From: Phaeodactylum tricornutum CCAP 1055/1
Lineage: Eukaryota > Bacillariophyta > Bacillariophyceae > Surirellales > Neidiaceae
NCBI RefSeq assembly: GCF_000150955.2
Contig: NC_011686.1
Coordinates: 372,001-436,000 of the forward strand
Direction of reading: 5' to 3'
DNA length: 64,000 bases
In this document: positions 41,699 through 54,007 of the stretch, one piece after another
Layout of the letters: each line of letters begins with the position of its first letter
How positions within the stretch are numbered: the stretch's first letter is position 1
The notes under the pieces: generated by a model
Seen by the model: the letters and a program-made list of their open reading frames with translations, nothing else
What the model was told of the DNA's origin: nothing
The model's database searches: none
Position numbers and translations under genes: made by a program

Positions 41699-42904
41699 AT
41701 CCCTGTTTCTTTTTTATCGACTACTGTTGCTGTAAGGGCGAATGAAATGGATTGGATCTCTCGATCTGGTTTGGTTGAATCGGTGAAACGCTGCGGTAAA
41801 AAGTTCCGTCTAGGTAGGGGAATGATCTCATATAAAGATCTGGCCATATTTGAAAATAGTAGCTTAAATATTCTTCTTGCCTAATATGTGGGTATGCAAA
41901 ACACGAACCAAAAGTCGTTAAGATGGAAACTTCGCTTATTTGATGAAAAAATCTCAACGTCTCTGCGATATCGCTGATTGAATTTGGCAACAGAGTATTT
42001 CACTGGTTCGATTCTGGACACTAGCTAGGAAAAACATGGTGACTCTGAGTCCAATCCTCTTTTGTTGGATCGTCATCCTATTATACTTCTCTCTAGTTTT
42101 TCCCTCTCAACGCTCAACGCCATTTCCTATTACAGTTAGCTAAATCCACACGCGCCCTTGCCCAAGATCCACAAGTGTCAGAAATTCACCATCAAAATCA
42201 CAATAACTCTCTCAATTCGATATTCCCTGGAGAACTTGACATGTATGCTCGCGGAATGAACTACTGACCGCTCCTTATTACTGACGGCTCACCGGGATGG
42301 ATAGCTATGAAAGTTTGGGTTGCTCGTTTTATGATACAATCAAACTTGTAGCGAAGGCCGGACACTCTGTCAAAGAAAACCAACAAAAGGTTGCTTTCAC
42401 AGACGTTACATACAAACACATCTTTAAGTGATTTTTGAATCTGAAATTCCCCTCACGTTTCGGCATGGGGGATAAACCTAGCCAGTCAAAGATATCCCGT
42501 GTGTGGACTGATCCAAGCGAATTGTATTCTTTGGTCGCTGTGGAACTTTCGTTGCCATGGCAGTGAGGTAAGAGATTTTTATGTTTGGGAAGACCCATCC
42601 ATCTTCACAAGCTATAAATCGATAATTGAACTCCAAGCATAGAGTAGCAAATCAAGAGAGAGAGAGAGAGAAAAACCTATAGAGTGATGTTGCGCTGGTG
42701 AGTTTCAAAAAGTCCATTGGACTCATGAATTGAGGATTGAGTCATTCCACCAGCAGAACAATTGTCATTCCTAGTAAACGTGACCCTCATGGAAAGCCTC
42801 TTCTTTTTCAGAAGATTCAGGAAGCTTTGTCGTAATCCTTCAATCGAGAAGCTGGCAGGACGCCAAAGAACGAGTGTCAACGCACGCAACACTCACAACT
42901 TATG
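41699..42904. other. Intergenic, 1.2 kb
   Basis: Upstream of the armadillo gene and downstream of TRM3, both on the minus strand. It holds an (AG)8 microsatellite at 42655-42670. Short ORFs have no family signal. Confidence 0.45.
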
Positions 42905-45900
42905 CTAAATTTTCAATCGACCTGCCAACAGTTTTTGTCTAGTGTATTCCCACATGGATATTGCACCAGATACATGCACGTTAAGACTCCGGATGATACC
43001 CAGTTGCGGAATCTCGACGCACTGATCGACAAGCTGCAGATATTCAACAGGGATACCCTCTTTCTCTTTCCCGAGAAGCAAAACTGTAGGAGCGTCGGGG
43101 TACTGGAATTCACAAAGGGACACACTTGACGAAGTCTGCTCGATACCGACAATGTAATAGCCCAGGTTCCGGGCACACCGAAGCCAGTTAGCAAGGTCCT
43201 ATAGCGAAGGAACAGCAAGCGTCAGTTTGGCACAATACGAAAAAAATCCTCTTAACTCAGCGAATTCAAAGGGGCATCTTCATACATAGGGTCAATCACA
43301 TCAAGGTGTGCTCAGAACAGATCTTGGTAAAAACGACGTTAATCCTCCGACGCCCATTCAAAAAAGATAAATAGACCGACAGGAAATCGAGAAACAACAT
43401 ACCTTCTCATTGCATTCTTCGATCTCGATCCAGTCACTGGCCCCGACACAGAGACTCTTAAAGTTGTCCATTTTCGTTACTTGTAAATCCGGTATCACAA
43501 GACGATCAGCCGCAAAAATTTCCGCAGTTCGCGCCAAACCGCCGAGATTTGGAACCTTGTCAATGAGACTAGCACAAACGATAAGCCCTTGTTTTCGTCG
43601 ACCAGCGATGTTTCGCAAACGCTGTTCACGTAATTCCTCCAAAGCTAAATTAAGTGCATCAAGTGGTATGATTTTGCGTTGAAAATTGACATCTCCATCA
43701 ACAAGGGAATCCGTCGACTCCTCGTTGTCTGTTCCCATGTCAATTATGTTTTTAATCTGCTTCCACGTTGGTACATCCTTGGCGTGTGCCTCAACATAAA
43801 CCTCTTGAAGGCAATCTTTGATCAAGTCTATCATACTGTCCGGATCAGCTTCGTGTCCCTCATCGACTCGAATGCTGAGAGCACCTTCTGGAGTACACAC
43901 CTCGTCGACGTTGTAGCCTGAAAAAAAATTTGTTTGCTTTTTCCTTAGGCGGCTCATGTCGGTGTTAGTCTCCAAGAAATTATGCAACGAGCGTAGATAC
44001 CAGTCCTTATCCAATTCTCCTTTTTCAATGGGCGCATCTCTTACATCCATGACGAGCGGAATCAATCTGTGAACGAGCAGTTGTGCAATAGCTCGACTAA
44101 ATCCTTGCGTCGAACTCAGCCAAGGAATCACTCCTGCCAAAATCTGTTTGAGACGTGATTTTCCTTTCTTGCTGCCGAGTTGGCTATTGAAGTCATTTTG
44201 GTAACGACCAACAGTCAGGTTTCCAGTCACTACCATTAGCGATGAAACTTGCTGCAACGATAAATCTGTGCGCTGAATATCGGAAACAATCGCCTCGGAG
44301 AATAATTCAGGAAATTTTCTGGAACACTGAATGGTAAATATCTCTAGAAAGTAGCGAATTTGGCCATGCAAATTCTCTGCCAGCGCCCGAAAGAGCTTGG
44401 TGCATATTTCCTCAGCAATATCGCTGGTCACAAAGCGCGACAAAATGCATAAAGCTTGCCAGGCCCTCATCTTGATGCAGTAGGCTGCTGTGCCTTTCAT
44501 TACAAGGGTAGGCGACGTTTTTAGGGCTTTGTCGAATAGAGACAAAATAAGCGGATGTAAAAGCTTGCTCAAAACATCAGGGTTCAAACCTCGGTCAACA
44601 TTTGGAAGCATCGCAACAAATGTGAGGATCAACCCTCGTACAATACTCGACTCGTCCGTATTTGCTGGAACTTGTAATGTGGCTCCGCCGTGGATAGAAG
44701 TAATATCTTGGTGCCTAGAGGCTATGGCCACAAGCTCCTCTTTATGAACAAGTAGCTTTGATATATCTTCCATGTACGGAATCGCCGCAATTCCTGCGTC
44801 TTTACTATTTCCTTTTTCCGGACCAAGCCAGCTGGCGCAGATTCGACAAAGTACAGAGCGAGCGATATGGGTACGCGCTGTCCCGGCGATATTGATGAGC
44901 CGACGAAACGCCGAACGGATTGGGTCAAAGGCTGCCGAATCCTTGCGTAGGCGGTCTGCCTCATCCATAAGAAAATCGACCGAAAAGAGAAACTTGCAAA
45001 TTTCATCCAGCATGTAGGAATTTTCCGAGCTGGTCTTTGAATCAATCATCATGGAAATCAGCGTCTTACTAATCCGATCGAGATGTCTGAGGTTATCAAC
45101 ATCGGCGTGAGGATTGCAGTCCATCGATAAGGATGAGAATCGGCTTTTGACCGTGATTAAAAGGACCTTGAAAAGAGGCATGAGAGCTTCGTGAGGCGTT
45201 GATTCTAGTTCGTCAAGAATTTTTTCAAACACTGCTAAGTGATAGGTCACCAAATTATCAGTACTTTCAGGGGGATTGTCGAAGAGACTGGGTAGAATGA
45301 TGGACAGAGAGCCCCACTTCGCGTATTGAAAAACAGATCTTGCCGGCTGAACATGTGACCCACTTTTAACAAGATCTGCGAAGCGAAGACTCAACAGAAG
45401 CTGAGCTGTCGAAAGCAAATCATCCTTCTCAAGCTCAGCCCCGCTTGTCAGCGAAGCAAACAGGAGTGCTAGATCATGGATGGAGCTAGCACCATCGCTA
45501 GAATCAACGAGGGTTTTAAGACTCTTGTTCAACAATTGACCTACGGCTTCACTTATCATCATACTTGATGGGAAGCCTTCGTGAAGGACTTGAAATTGCC
45601 CAATCAATCGAGCAAACGTTGCGGAAAGTCGCTTGGCGTTGCCCGATCGCGAACCGCCTACGGAACCCCATGCATCGTTGCCACTGTCCTTGGCTGACAG
45701 AACTTGAACATGACGCAAAAGAAAAGTAATGGCGTTCCTCAACATTCTTTCAACGCTCGGCGAAGGAGGCATCATTTGTTGGGTTTTACGGTCCATCAGA
45801 AGATCCCCGTTGCCTATTCCTGATAAAACGCGTAATTGACAACCACTCTCAAGCAATATCAAGGCTCGAGTCACTCGCTCTGCTTTCGGCCACGTTGGTA

Positions 45901-48598
45901 ATGATGAGGCAGCTGCTGCAGATTCCAAGCCTTTATGGATGGCAGGCCACAATACTTCACCAGCTGCCGACGAATCATTTGCCGGCGTATTCAATGCCAA
46001 AGAAGAAAAAAGAGCAATCGCCTTCCCAACTTCTCTATCAAGCTGCGATGATCCAACCACTGGATCCCAATCTTCAACTGACGTAGGCGTCGCTTCCTTA
46101 AACAAAGAGCCGCTAACGTACGCCATCGAAAGAGCCGATCCAAGTGTACTACCCCACAAAGAAGTTTCCTGGCTAAGGTTAGTCAGCCATCGATACAGGG
46201 CAGAATATGGAGTGATGCTAGTGAGACAAGTTACACCCTTGTTGATGGATTCGGTCGACATGATTCCTGGTCCTCCCGTGGTCGTGGGTAGCGGGTAGAG
46301 CGCCAACACAGACAGTATTGATAGTGGCGGTATCGTTGCGACTGGCGTGGCGCTAGCTAATACGGTTGCTAAAGAATTGAGAAGTGACTCCCGGTATGAT
46401 GCAACCAAGGACCCTAAAGAATATAACATTTGAAACGAATTCACGCCACTTTGTAGCATTTTTTCGTCAAGTGGAAGAACAAAAGAATTGTGATTCTGTA
46501 ACGTTTTCGCAAGTACTGAAAAAGTCAACACAGTTGTTTTTCGATGCAAGGTCCCCATGGTTTCCACCTTCCACAAACCGCTTACAAACTCGTGAAGCCT
46601 TTCAGGATGCGGCCCAATTGCCATGATAAATCGGTCCAAGAAATTCTCGAGCAAGACGCTCATGTCTTGGGACACAATCTTTCCTTTTACATCAACGTTC
46701 ATGTGCAAGCCCACCGATGCCTCAAGAGAGTCGTAGGCCGGTAAAATCACCTGCCATACAAAATTTGTCGAAACGATGCTCAGTGGTGCACCACATCTGG
46801 GATTTTCGATCACGTTCGATGACTTCTTTTGCCTATTCTTCAATCGGTTCCCATTCTGGTCGGTGGCTACGGATGCATCGGCAGCGCATTTGTACTCTGA
46901 TGTCGCTGAATGGACTTGAATACCTGCTTGTCCTTGAAAAAGTCTGTATAGTCCCAGTTTGCGCAACGCCGGGGCATCGTGAGAGGTCAACGTCCGAGCT
47001 AACAAGACTCTCATCCACTCCCACGAAACATTCGGCGGTGTCTCGCCGGATTCATTCCTTAGCGTTGCCACTGGATGCGTTTCCATCTTGGCACACAGCG
47101 ACGCCACAGTATCCCAGACTTGATCAATCAAATGCGTTTCGAACTCCATTTCAATCATCTCAAAGCACGCTACGAATTGATTCCAAGTTGGTAGATCTTC
47201 GCGCTCGACCATGCACCGCAGCAAATAGAGGGCACGTCGACGGAGCAACTGAGAGGTGATCGTATCCAACCCTTGATAAGCATACTCGCTCCACGCCCAG
47301 GAAAGTTTCTTGGGCACAACGTTACCTTGGTCGAGACAGTAGTGAATTAGTTGCCAAAACCCTGATTGTGCAATTGGTCTACAGCATGTCTTGTATGTAA
47401 AACTATGATGGCGTTCCGCAAAGACGGGCAATTCTTTATCGATAATGGACGAGAAAAGATCACAGAGAATAGTTGTACAAGTGAGTAAAACGGGCCCCAA
47501 TCTCGCCGACGGAATGGGTTCCGGCGTGGTGGTTGGAGTGGCGGTGGTGGTCAGGTACAAATCACCCACTACAATCCATAACCGCTCAATGTACCGTGTC
47601 GATTGCCATGACGACGATAATGTGCTAAGTACGGGCCACAAGTCGTTCGAGAGCGGTCGTAACAAAAGCGCAATATCCTCCAGTGACGAGGCGGCTGCTT
47701 CGCGTACACCACGTTCCATTGTGTCGGTGACAGCGATCGCGATCATTTCAGACGCTGTCGTCGCCGCCGCCGCATCAGTAGTGGTAGCTTCCGTTGCCAG
47801 GCGTACCAAAAGTAGACTAGAAATCTTCCACCAATGTACCCTAGTCAAAAATGTCTGATCCCTTAGAGTTGAATTCTCGTGCATTTCGTCCACTCCTGAC
47901 GACTTTTCACGGGCGGTAACAGGATTTGGGACGCAGATGAGTGATAAACAGGTTTGGAGCCATTCCGTATGCCATTCTTCTACCGGTTGCTGGTTCCAAA
48001 AGACCGCGTCCAAAATGGCCTCTAGTAGGGATTCGGAAATACACTTTGCGGCTGATAATTGTTGGTATTGCTGCCGCAGAAAAGGCAAGACGACCGTAGC
48101 CATACCGACTAGAGGATCCGCTTCCACTCCATCATGCGTGTGCTTTTGGGAAGCGCAGCGGAATAGGAGGTATTGTAGAGTGAGTAGCACAGTATGCGCC
48201 TGGTGATCTCGACCGCCAACAACTTTGACGTCATCAGCGTCGTCGTTTCCATCGGCTTCAGCCACGGTTGCCAGACACAAAGTGGCTTCGTCTGGGTCCG
48301 GACAATAGTAAGTAACAGTATCCGTCCAGGTCCAACGACTACAGGAATCGATCGTTGCAGTATCGTTTGCCGGATGCTGGGGCTCCTCTTGCGTCAGAGC
48401 GGCGATCCAAGTGGCGTAGATCGGCACCAGCTGGCGGAGAGAAAAGGGCAAGGGCTCGGAACTGGACAACGCCTGTCGATTACTCCATCGCGGTCGCAAT
48501 CGATGTAAATTTTGACTCTGGGCTAGTAATATCGATAATCCGAATGTGTCTGTCTCCCTACGGACGCCGTTGGTGTTCCATAACGTGCTGCTGGCCAT
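42905..48598 (-). CDS. TRM3: TARBP1/Trm3-type tRNA (guanosine-18 2'-O) methyltransferase (two exons)
   Basis: Exons are 48598-43403 and 43198-42905 (204-bp intron, GTATGT...CTATAG, phase 0), giving 1829 residues. The C-terminal about 190 residues form a SPOUT (SpoU) knot. Motif 1 is LIDKVPNLGGLARTAEIF (Asn and Arg for ribose methylation), motif 2 is VLLLGKEKEGIP, and motif 3 is VEIPQLGIIRSLNVHVSGA. Together with the very long helical-repeat N-terminus this is diagnostic for Trm3/TARBP1, which methylates the ribose of G18 in the tRNA D-loop. The intron splits the SPOUT domain after ECNEK. Length is close to human TARBP1 (about 1621) with extra N-terminal sequence. It is divergent from the UreD-UreF gene. 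Confidence 0.92.
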
Positions 48599-49031
48599 TG
48601 GATGGGGCTTCGTCCACTGATCTTATTGGTGCGAATACCGCCTCGTTCCTAGTTTGCTTCCAGAGACACTTTACTGACCTCCTCCACCGAGAGTTGTGGC
48701 GATCGTGTTGACGAGACTACGTCAGACGGCGATGACAAGGGGCAGTCGCGAGTGTGAGTCTATAGCGAGGAAGGATCCCACTCCACGAGCCGGTCGTGTG
48801 GAATGGCTGTGAAGCTCCTTTACATTTTCACAGATCCATTCACAGGTCACTGTCACACACGGCAACGAAGGATTTGTGGTCTCTCGGGCACCGTTCGTTC
48901 CTTTTTTGTTGGCGGACAACTAGTCACGAATCTCACAGGACTGTGCGGTTCCATTCCACAAATTCCGATCATGGGTCACGAGTTAGTCACAAGCGACAGC
49001 CTACGAGATCTAGACACTCGTCACAAAATCT
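48599..49031. promoter_or_regulatory. Divergent TRM3 / UreD-UreF promoter region
   Basis: A 433-bp gap between head-to-head genes. If the UreD-UreF start is 49182, the gap is 583 bp. A plus-strand ORF through 48803-49435 looks like a shadow. No motif can be named. Confidence 0.4.
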
Positions 49032-51182
49032 TTGGCGTCTGCATCCAACAGCCTTGTTCTTCGTCTGGAGTGGGCAGTACTCGTTCGGCCTTTCCCTGCT
49101 ACTATAACTGTTCTCGTCTCTCCAGAGCACTGGCGGCTGCGAATCGTAACAAAGGGCACTCGACCGGCTGCTGCAGTCGCCATGGGTACCATTGCGCCCT
49201 TGCGGTCTCCCTTGATTCGCGCCGGTTCCTCCACAACGTCCGCCTTTCAGCGGGTACAGAACGGCATCGGCCATTTAGTCGCCACTGCGGCACCCGACAC
49301 CAGCAAGAGCAGTACTGGCGGTACGGAATACAGCACCTACCTGACTCGCGTCAGTCACCAAGCACCCGCACGTTTGATTCCACTGCAATCCAGTGCCGTC
49401 CAAGCGGCCGGCGCCACGATTGCCTACCTCGGTAACTACGGTGGCGGCATCCTCCCCGGCGATACGCTCCACTACCGAGCGGATGTTCTGTCGCACGCTA
49501 CTCTCGCCCTGCTGACGCAAGGATCCAATCGTGTCTACCCGCAATCCAGTCTCCCACAAACCGTTGATGGTATTGCAACATCACCAGGACCGCAAACGAC
49601 CAAACCCAGTCGCAACGTCCTGGATCTGCGTGTCGACGAACACGCGTTGTGCGTCGTGACCCCGGATCCAGTGACACCCTTTCGGGGCAGTGTTTTGGAA
49701 CAGATACAGACAGCCGTCATCGATCCTAATGCGTCCTTGGCCTTGGTGGATTGGATCTCCTCCGGTCGTTACGTCCGCGGAGAACGATGGGAACAAACCT
49801 CGCTGCTAAATCAGACGGAAATTTACTTCAACGACCACGACTCGTCTCATCCCGTCCTCGTTGATCGTGTCATCCTGGACGGCAACACCGGTATGGACTT
49901 TCGGAACGCGTCTTTGCAATTCAACGCCTACGCCTCCCTGGTCCTGTACGGATCCCGGGTCGAAGCCGTCGTCGAGCGCTGCCACGACATGGCTGCCAGC
50001 TTGGCGCGTCCCTACACTCGGATTCGGGAGCGTACCCCCAACACACGGACACAAACTCGCAATAGCGATCATGACAATCTTCCGTTTGATGGGAGCTGTT
50101 TGGCGGGACGCGTCCTCTGCAGCGTCACCACGGTACCTACACGCCACGCTGATGTGTACGTCGCGCGACTGGCAGCCTGCTCCAACGAAGACTTGTACCG
50201 CGTTTTCCACCATTTATTGCAACCCACCGCGGAGGACTTGGGCTACCCCATTTACCGTGATCGCATTCGGGCCGTCACGTCATCGCCCGTGCGGAACATT
50301 TCCGCAGTTCCGGAATCGACGTCACGATTGGAGGAGAATGCCGCGTCTGTGGCGATCGTTCCCACCGCTGACGATCACCTTGTACCGCCTCCATCGAGTG
50401 ACGCCACTTATTGGAATGCCTTTGTATTGGCTGACTCGGCCTTGCCGACGGGAAGCTTTGCCCACTCGGCCGGCTTGGAAGCCGCTGCGCAACTGGGTCT
50501 CGTAGCGGCGGGCAACAACGACAATTCAATGGTTTCCGATCTCGTCCGCGCCACGGCCACATCCACTATGCAAACCGTCACGCCCGCACTTCTCGCTAGC
50601 CACAAGGAAGCTTCTTCTAGCGCGTTCGGTGCCGACGGAGAGTTGGATGCAGAATTTATCACACGTTGGAACCACTTAGATCGAAATCTCCATTCCTTGC
50701 TGGTCGGCAACGGACCGGCTTGTCGAGCCTCCCTAGACCAAGGTCGCAACTTGTTGCGCGTGGTGCAGGTTTGGTTCCAGCAAGGTACCAAAACACACAC
50801 AAAAGTGACTACCAATCAAGTACTGTCGATCTTGCAAGCTCGCGTTCGAGACGACCCCAGCGCCGGTCATTTACCCACTATTTTTGGTGCCGTTGCGGCC
50901 TTGTTGGACTTGACCGCCCCGCAGGCGTGTCAGCTTCTAGCGTACTGTGTCGCTCGGGATGTGGTGTCGGCCGCCGTGCGCCTCAATCTGGTGGGTCCCA
51001 TGGCTAGTGTTGGGATTTTGTCCGATGCGCAGCAGGCCGGTCAGCGAGGAATTGCACTGGGACGCACTTCATACGAAAACGGACTCTCTGGAGGAAAAGG
51101 CTCCGGCGCCTCCTGTGCCCCCGTATTGGACGTCCTGCAACCGTGCCACGATTTGCTGTCAACTCGCCTGTTTCGGACGTGA
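49032..51182 (+). CDS. Urease accessory protein UreD-UreF fusion
   Basis: One 716-codon frame, no intron. UreD (UreH) covers about residues 100-415 (YLTRVSHQAPARLIPLQ, LGNYGGGILPGDTLHYRADV, TQGSNRVY, LHYR, GERW); UreF covers about 459-716 (YWNAFVLADSALPTGSFAHS, GLEAAAQLGLV, HLPTIFGAVAALLDLT, NLVGPMAS, VLDVLQPCHDLLSTRLF). A low-complexity linker of about 43 residues joins them. In other organisms UreD and UreF are separate proteins that form the UreD2F2 scaffold docking UreG to apo-urease. Met51 (49182, MGTIAPLRSPLIRAGSS) is the likelier start; the first 50 codons are less convincing. After either start the leader is Ser/Arg-rich and acid-poor. No UreE is seen, as usual in eukaryotes. Confidence 0.93.
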   Translation: MASASNSLVLRLEWAVLVRPFPATITVLVSPEHWRLRIVTKGTRPAAAVAMGTIAPLRSPLIRAGSSTTSAFQRVQNGIGHLVATAAPDTSKSSTGGTEYSTYLTRVSHQAPARLIPLQSSAVQAAGATIAYLGNYGGGILPGDTLHYRADVLSHATLALLTQGSNRVYPQSSLPQTVDGIATSPGPQTTKPSRNVLDLRVDEHALCVVTPDPVTPFRGSVLEQIQTAVIDPNASLALVDWISSGRYVRGERWEQTSLLNQTEIYFNDHDSSHPVLVDRVILDGNTGMDFRNASLQFNAYASLVLYGSRVEAVVERCHDMAASLARPYTRIRERTPNTRTQTRNSDHDNLPFDGSCLAGRVLCSVTTVPTRHADVYVARLAACSNEDLYRVFHHLLQPTAEDLGYPIYRDRIRAVTSSPVRNISAVPESTSRLEENAASVAIVPTADDHLVPPPSSDATYWNAFVLADSALPTGSFAHSAGLEAAAQLGLVAAGNNDNSMVSDLVRATATSTMQTVTPALLASHKEASSSAFGADGELDAEFITRWNHLDRNLHSLLVGNGPACRASLDQGRNLLRVVQVWFQQGTKTHTKVTTNQVLSILQARVRDDPSAGHLPTIFGAVAALLDLTAPQACQLLAYCVARDVVSAAVRLNLVGPMASVGILSDAQQAGQRGIALGRTSYENGLSGGKGSGASCAPVLDVLQPCHDLLSTRLFRT

Positions 51183-51437
51183 CGATTGAGAAGAGAAAAC
51201 ATGCCGAATGTGAATTCTAGAAATTATGCAATGTCTGATAAGAGGCCGTACTTTAAAACAAACTTCCTTATGACTAAAAAAACTCGACGAACGATTTCGC
51301 TCCCCCTTCGGTATTGCACAAAGAGACATGCCAATAATTCAAACGAAACATGGGATTGCCACTTTGGTAAAATCAACATTAAACATGCAATTGAACCATT
51401 AACAAGTGGCCAGGCTGTGTATGCGCGACGCAAACCC

Positions 51438-52322
51438 TTAGCCGCAAGGAGCAGTATCACCAACCTTGCGATGGCAGTGACCACAATACTGATATATGAA
51501 ATGGAGAATGGTGATACAGAAGCAAGCAACGCGGTGAGTAACTAGCCGAGTAGGCACTCACATTCGCCCGAAAGGTACATAGTGTAAAGTAGTGCTTCTT
51601 CCACTTACATGCTCGGTCGTTTTGCAACCGGGTACTACTAACGGAACCCAAAAGAGCGGCCAGAAAAGGAGAATAAGAATCACAATCATCGTAATGGTGA
51701 AGCAATCGATTTGGGAGCGAGTCCGCGTGACGGCCGACTGCTGGCAATAGGGACAGTTGATATTGTGAGGGCTCCTGTGCGTTTTGTGTTGAAGAAAAGA
51801 AGCCATAACAGAGAGGACAAAATGAGATTCACAGCACGACATCAAAATTCATCAGGTAGCCTATTCCGTGTAAACAGCAATACACTGACTTACGTCCCCA
51901 AATTCGTAAGATTGACGACTTGGCCAGTGGCTGCTGGCGATGGAGCTGGGACCGTGTACGTCGTCGTAGTGGTCGTTGTTGGGCGTGACGCTGTTGAAGA
52001 GGCCGGAGCTGGCTTATAGCTGTTGCCGGCAGGAATGGCCATCGCAAACGGAGGCGGGTTTTCTTCCGGCGGAGCCGAATTCAGATCGATTTCAGCCTCC
52101 GGTGAAACGTTGGATTCCCCTATATGTGCAGCACACAGCGAGACAAAACAGTCACATTGTCAGGAGACAGAAAACTGCAAAGCAGTCACTCGGAAGCACG
52201 CTGCGAAGGATAGCGACTACGAGAGCTCGTATTTCCTCTCCTCGGCCAATTTTCATCTGTCGATTCATTCTATATCAACAACTTCATGAAAAGGAACAGG
52301 CAAACGTACCTTTGAGAGTCAT
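51438..52322 (-). CDS. LITAF-domain membrane protein (four exons)
   Basis: Reconstructed by splice sites and frame: exons 52322-52310, 52119-51894, 51774-51609 and 51488-51438 (introns 190, 119 and 120 bp, all GT-AG), giving 151 residues. Exon 1 encodes MTLK plus one base. Exon 2 is a Pro/Thr-rich cytosolic tail. Exon 3 has the first LITAF half, CPYCQQSAVTRTRSQ, then the hydrophobic, aromatic-rich membrane-dipping helix (MIVILILLFWPLFWVPLVV). Exon 4 closes with HYCGHCHRKVGDTAPCG, so the CxxC and HxCxxC zinc knuckles are complete. LITAF/SIMPLE proteins sit on late endosome or plasma-membrane surfaces and recruit trafficking factors through Pro-rich tails. No single ORF shows this gene whole. 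Confidence 0.85.
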
Positions 52323-54007
52323 GGTGGAAAGGGATCGATCTCGAACCAAAGATTGCAGAGTGTGAACCGCTCGGGCTTTTTGAGAGTAACCGATTTCTCA
52401 CGGTCAGAGTCTGTGTGTTTGGCAACAGAGTACTCTCTACCCTTTACGGTTCCGAACCAATCACTCGTTTCCGGGTATCTTAGTGAATCCTCCATCAAAG
52501 TATATAACCCCATTTGGAACGACAGACTGCTCGCGAGATATTCCTCGTTCATGTCACAATCAGCATCACCAAAGCAAAATGGATTTCTTATTTCCAAGCG
52601 ATCTCTTGACAGTGAAGCAGGAGCGGAAAGTTTCACGTAATATACGATAAGAGCGATTGCATTTCTTCACATTTTTAAGCAACATTACCACAACGTCAAG
52701 ACTATGGAGTCGCTTGGTAGACGGATAAAACCCCGCTCCGACTAGCGTAAGTCATCTACTAGATTCCTCTCTTGATACGATAAGAGCGATTGAATTTTTC
52801 ACATTTTTGAAGCAACATTACCACAACTTCAAGACTATGGAGTCGCTCGGCAGACGGATAAAATCCCGAGAGATTCACTGCGATTTCGTTCCGACTCGCG
52901 TAAGTCATCTACTAGATTCCTCTCGTTTTTTGGATCCGCAACGACGGCTGGCCTATAACATACAATCGCGACCAAAACAAACGCGATATCATTTTTCGAA
53001 TAGTGGAAATCTGCACATCACGGATGATATTTGTCAGCGTCAAGGGCACCCCCCTACAAATGCAGGAGCAAACAGAAAATGACATAAGAACATTGCTGCT
53101 AGCAGGTTGGCTGTCACAACTACTAGTAAATAAGATTGACAGCATCGCGGCTTGCTTGTTCACATTTATGTTAGGTCTTGCTCTGTCTAAAGAGGAAAAG
53201 CCTTGCCGAAGGCCTTTCGCTTACTATTTCGAATGTATTCAAGCCGTTTCTGCCGATCCCCGCGAGCGTAAAATGGCGCAACGCAAGTATTGGAGCAATC
53301 ATTTGCTGCAATTAAACTCATCCATTCATGAGCACTCAACCCACATTACAGGCTCAAGTTGCGTCTTTTCACCGTACGGTTTTACTGACAGTTATAGTTC
53401 ATGAAACGATTTTTCGCTCGCATCTAATTTTTCTGTCGGTCACAAAACATAATCAACGACTACTTTGACTAACCTGTAATATCTTGCAGAAACGAAAAGC
53501 GCGATTGGTGGAAACATTCACAGTCCACCCTTCTGAAGCGCAGAAAGGACGATACTAAGTCTCATGGTGCACCGAGAATCCCAATTGCCATCTACCATAA
53601 GTTCTAGGCGATTCGTGAGCAGCCTGCACGTGCAGCACATATATGGCAAGAGGAGTTCGCACCTACATAACGACCGTTCGACTTAAATATAAGTTGACAT
53701 TATCACGCTACTAGGAGGTTTGGCCAATCACTCAACGGTAGTAGAGCGGTTCTCACAGAATTCCACGAACCGAAGGACGCCGACTCCGTACAAGATAGCA
53801 AGCTGAATGTAGGAAAGCCAGATGCGTTGCCGGTAAATTCCTTCGGCATCTAGTCAAAGGAACTTCATATAGCCAGTCCGCAACTTTTTTAGCCCAGTCC
53901 ACTTTTTGCGGACTGACGAGGAAGTCGTTGCGAGTAGCAAGCAAATCTGGCCGGTGTTTTCTTATCACTCTTTTCTTGGTCACTTGCTTTGAAACCCCCA
54001 CAATAAT
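52323..54007. other. Intergenic, 1.7 kb
   Basis: Upstream of the LITAF gene and of the 54008 gene. It contains a tandem duplication at 52642-52925 (listed). ORFs at 52353-52640 and 53003-53404 have no family signal or compositional support. Confidence 0.45.
52642..52925. repeat. Tandem direct duplication, period 133 bp
   Basis: Copy 1 is 52642-52774 and copy 2 is 52775-52925, both starting ATACGATAAGAGCGATTG and ending GTCATCTACTAGATTCCTCT. Copy 2 has about 20 extra bases before CGACTCGCG. The purpose is unknown; it may be a local duplication of promoter DNA. Confidence 0.85.

Noticed and set aside
48803-49435. 210-codon plus-strand ORF overlapping UreD-UreF
   Set aside because: It is a different frame over the UreD start; the sequence has no domain and the UreD frame is clear.
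51186-51545. 119-codon plus-strand ORF after UreD-UreF
   Set aside because: It overlaps the last exon of the LITAF gene on the other strand and has no protein-like features.
53003-53404. 133-codon ORF
   Set aside because: No domain, poor start context and no codon bias visible by eye.
53702-53775. tRNA-like stretch (TGGCCAATCACTCAACGGTAG, GAGCGGTTCTCAC)
   Set aside because: The A-box is imperfect, no GGTTCGANTCC B-box follows, and no acceptor stem pairs.
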